Assembly: GCA_021791235.1 (NCBI GenBank) | Contig: JAJYXA010000524.1 | Span: 1-17,111, forward strand | Origin: Pseudomonadota bacterium | GTDB taxonomy: Bacteria > Pseudomonadota > Gammaproteobacteria > Burkholderiales > Thiobacillaceae | Reading direction: 5' to 3' | DNA: 17,111 bases | Shown here: positions 15,670 to 17,111 of the stretch, piece by piece | How positions within the stretch are numbered: the first letter of the stretch is position 1 | Layout: each line of letters opens with the position of its first letter | Notes under the pieces: generated by a model | Database searches by the model: none | The model's input: only the letters and a program-made list of their open reading frames with translations | Told to the model about the DNA's origin: nothing | Program-made: the position numbers and the translations under genes

Positions 15670-16236
15670 ATGAAGCTGCTGCACCTCGCACCGCATATCG
15701 CTGCCATTACGCTGCTAGGTTTCCTGCCCATCAGTGCCCATGCTGCCGATGCAGGCACGGGCAATCCTGCAGTGTCCGGCGAGGACCTGACGGCGGCAAG
15801 CGAGCGCATCCGTCAGACCGGGGCGAAGATGCGCGAGGATCTGAAGAAGGCGCGTGCCCGTCTTGAAGCGCAGAAGGCAGAGGAAGCGCGCCAACAAGCC
15901 GAGCGCAAACGGCAAGAGGAACTGGCGCGCCAGCAGGCCCTCAAGGAAAAACAGCAACGAGAAGCCCAGCAGGCTGCGCAGGAACGCGCCCGCCGGGAGG
16001 CTGCCGCACGGGCAGAACAGGCCGAGCGCCAGCGCCAGGACGCGCTGCGCGCGAAACAACAGGAGGCTGCCAATCAGGCAGCGGCCAGGGCCAAGGCAGC
16101 CGAAGCGCTCAAGGAGGCGCGTGCGTCGGTCGGTGTGCGGGCGTTCGGGGATGATCGGCAAGCGGCCAAGGCCCGTGCCGCAGAAGCGCTCAAGAAGGCG
16201 CGTGAATCGGCTGGCGTGAAGGCGTTCGGGGATTAG
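15670..16236 (+). CDS. Small secreted coiled-coil protein with C-terminal duplication
   Basis: I do not recognise a family. The 188-residue product has a signal peptide (1-25, ending AHA), then a highly charged helix rich in Arg, Glu, Gln, Lys and Ala (about 40-150), resembling the TolA middle region in composition only. Its C-terminus carries two 22-residue copies (140-161 and 167-188), both ending AFGD. There is no membrane helix after the signal and no enzyme motif. The start has GAGAGGA at 7-nt spacing, and the signal peptide supports a real gene. It stands alone between clpA, 171 bp upstream on the same strand, and an RNA-rich intergenic stretch. A periplasmic location is likely; any role in envelope stress or stability is a guess. 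Confidence 0.75.
   Translation: MKLLHLAPHIAAITLLGFLPISAHAADAGTGNPAVSGEDLTAASERIRQTGAKMREDLKKARARLEAQKAEEARQQAERKRQEELARQQALKEKQQREAQQAAQERARREAAARAEQAERQRQDALRAKQQEAANQAAARAKAAEALKEARASVGVRAFGDDRQAAKARAAEALKKARESAGVKAFGD
16081..16233 (+). repeat. Imperfect direct repeat, 81-bp period
   Basis: Segments 16081-16152 and 16162-16233 are alike over 72 bp, sharing GAAGCGCTCAAG, AAGGCGCGTG-like and GCGTTCGGGGAT blocks. They encode the duplicated AFGD-ending units at the C-terminus of the coiled-coil protein, and the stop codon follows directly. Confidence 0.75.
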
Positions 16237-16390
16237 TCGGGTCGAGCAGGCATTCAGGCGCGGTTTATAGCAAATTGGGGTTCGACAGCCGTCCGTAGGC
16301 AAAGGAGTGAGATCCAGCATGCGACACGGAGCATCGGTGTCGTCCGCGGATTGTGGCTGCCCGACCGGATTGATACGTAAGGAAAGAAAC

Positions 16391-16414
16391 AAAAAGCGGC
16401 GCCTGAGGCGCCGC
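16391..16414 (-). terminator. Intrinsic terminator on the minus strand
   Basis: GCGGCGCC-TCA-GGCGCCGC forms a perfect 8-bp stem followed by TTTTTG on the minus strand. No protein gene on that strand ends nearby, which is the main clue to the small RNA gene. On the plus strand the stem is followed by GAAAAA and would not terminate. Confidence 0.85.
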
Positions 16415-16492
16415 GAAAAACCCGGTGTGGCAGGAGGAGGAGCGCCTGGGGATGAACCCCTACCGGGAAATCTACAAGGGAAATCTACACCG
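16391..16492 (-). ncRNA. Candidate small RNA with exposed anti-Shine-Dalgarno repeat
   Basis: Read on the minus strand, about 102 nt run from a promoter to an intrinsic terminator. A closing stem CGGTGT/ACACCG (16492-16487 with 16428-16423) encloses a 12-nt direct repeat TGTAGATTTCCC (16489-16478 and 16476-16465), a GGGG-TTCAT-CCCC hairpin (16460-16448) and an unpaired CTCCTCCTCCT (16442-16432). The last is complementary to ribosome binding sites. A GC-rich terminator hairpin with T5 follows. This ordered layout is hard to explain otherwise. The exposed anti-SD motif recalls the Rfam 'Betaproteobacteria toxic small RNA' as I remember it, but I cannot test that. A trans-acting repressor of translation is the best guess. 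Confidence 0.6.
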
Positions 16493-16496
16493 TCTG

Positions 16497-16525
16497 AATA
16501 TAGGCCAATAAACAACTTGTGCCAT
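16497..16525 (-). promoter_or_regulatory. Promoter of the candidate small RNA
   Basis: On the minus strand, ATGGCA (16525-16520, 4/6 to TTGACA) is separated by 17 nt from TATATT (16502-16497, 5/6 to TATAAT). This puts the transcription start near 16491, at the first base of the closing stem. Confidence 0.5.
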
Positions 16526-16673
16526 CGGCATATTCGTTCAGCCTGACGTAGTATTTTGAATTACGGCGCGAATGTTTTTTTCTTTAGCGCAATTCAGGCG
16601 CGCGCTTCCATAACTTGCTCAATAGGGTCGAATCCCGCACCATACGGGGCATTCGATGAATACCGGAGTGTTG

Positions 16674-17111
16674 ATGAAAAGCCAACGCGCATCGCTCGCT
16701 GCCGTCCTGGCCGTCTGCATGGGGCTGTCAGCCTGTGAGCAGCCGGCAAACTTCCCCCAGGACGCCGTCGCCGCCAAAGTTGGGGGCGACGCCATCGGCG
16801 AATTCGAACTGGGCCGCGCCGTCGCGCGCCTGGGGCCCATGAGTGCGGCTGAATCGGCCCAGGCCCGCGGCAAGGTGCTGGAAGCCCTGATTGACCAGCA
16901 TCTGGTCAGCAATGCCGCCAGAGACGCGAAGCTGGATAAAGCCCCGGAGGTCGCGCTGGCGATGCAGCAGGCGCAACGCCAGGTACTCGTGGAAGCTTAC
17001 ATGGAGCGCCTGTTCAAGGATATGCCCCAGCCCACGGCGGGCGAGATCCAGGACTACTACAACCGCCACCCCGAATTGTTCGCGCAGCGCAAGGTATACC
17101 GCGTCCAGGAA
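16674..17111 (+). CDS. epsD: EpsD-family peptidyl-prolyl cis-trans isomerase lipoprotein, 3' partial
   Basis: The window holds the first 146 residues. The signal peptide ends in a perfect lipobox LSAC (Cys21), so the protein should be a lipoprotein. Next comes a SurA/PpiC-type N-terminal helical chaperone part: VAAKVGGDAIGEFEL, then GKVLEALIDQHLVSNAA, a long helix, and the PTAGEIQDYYNRHPELFAQR segment that leads into the parvulin domain outside the window. This pattern matches EpsD proteins of exopolysaccharide loci in methylotrophs and other betaproteobacteria, where they are thought to fold secreted or outer-membrane partners. I chose the ATG with GGAG 5 nt upstream. An in-frame ATG at 16656 would add six residues. 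A general SurA/PrsA-like foldase is the alternative. Confidence 0.8.
   Translation, partial: MKSQRASLAAVLAVCMGLSACEQPANFPQDAVAAKVGGDAIGEFELGRAVARLGPMSAAESAQARGKVLEALIDQHLVSNAARDAKLDKAPEVALAMQQAQRQVLVEAYMERLFKDMPQPTAGEIQDYYNRHPELFAQRKVYRVQE

Larger units (their letters stand above)
16237..16673. other. Intergenic stretch with RNA features but no convincing protein gene
   Basis: A frame at 16307-16546 is open, but it has an odd composition and runs across the terminator and the candidate RNA gene, so I do not call it. Apart from the minus-strand RNA unit, there is a small inverted repeat, CGACAC and GTGTCG (16322-16342), and an AT-rich run with seven T residues near 16571. A clear promoter for the lipoprotein gene was not found. 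Confidence 0.6.

Noticed and set aside
16452..16511. 19-residue frame (MNPYREIYKG...) behind a strong AGGAGGAGG on the plus strand
   Set aside because: The purine run is explained as the complement of the small RNA's CTCCTCCTCCT, and its spacing to the ATG (11 nt) is long. A real micropeptide cannot be fully excluded.
16509..16525. TGGCAC on the minus strand as a sigma-54 promoter (-24 element)
   Set aside because: No GC at the required 10-bp spacing, whereas a sigma-70-type -35/-10 pair fits with correct spacing.
16307..16546. Open frame with a possible AGGAG site before an internal ATG at 16319
   Set aside because: It runs through the intrinsic terminator hairpin and the candidate small RNA; its Arg/Lys/Gly-rich product looks like translated structured RNA.

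Overview
This window (about 65% GC by eye) looks like a betaproteobacterial chromosome. The signs are the clpS-clpA pair, a DUF3739-type filamentous haemagglutinin, a Porin_5-type porin and an EpsD-type lipoprotein foldase. I cannot name the genus from sequence alone.

Region 1 (1-10555, + strand) is a cell-surface locus. It opens with the C-terminal 1,465 residues of a giant filamentous-haemagglutinin-like beta-helix protein whose N-terminus lies outside the window. A closely packed gene row follows: a secreted DUF2341/LamG domain fused to an ExbB/TolQ proton channel, then ExbD, a TonB-like protein, a beta-barrel porin, a secreted ankyrin-repeat protein and a secreted coiled-coil protein. The row ends at a perfect 18-bp hairpin, probably a bidirectional terminator. 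The layout suggests a dedicated proton-driven Ton complex serving an outer-membrane barrel and a surface adhesin. That functional link is inferred. The adhesin gene carries an 8-G tract where a change of one G in either direction would truncate the protein.

Region 2 (10598-12933) is a large Tat-exported PhoX/DUF839-type phosphatase on the minus strand. Upstream it has a plausible Pho box plus -10 element. The 434-bp divergent region towards clpS also holds two abutting perfect palindromes and a further inverted repeat.

Region 3 (12934-15498) is clpS-clpA, the N-degron adaptor and its AAA+ unfoldase, with complete motifs.

Region 4 (15499-17111) holds a small secreted Lys/Arg/Glu/Gln-rich coiled-coil protein with an internal duplication. 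After it comes a 437-bp stretch with no convincing protein gene, but with a strong candidate small RNA on the minus strand: promoter, closing stem, exposed anti-Shine-Dalgarno repeat and intrinsic terminator. The window ends inside an EpsD-family peptidyl-prolyl isomerase lipoprotein, which suggests an exopolysaccharide locus downstream.
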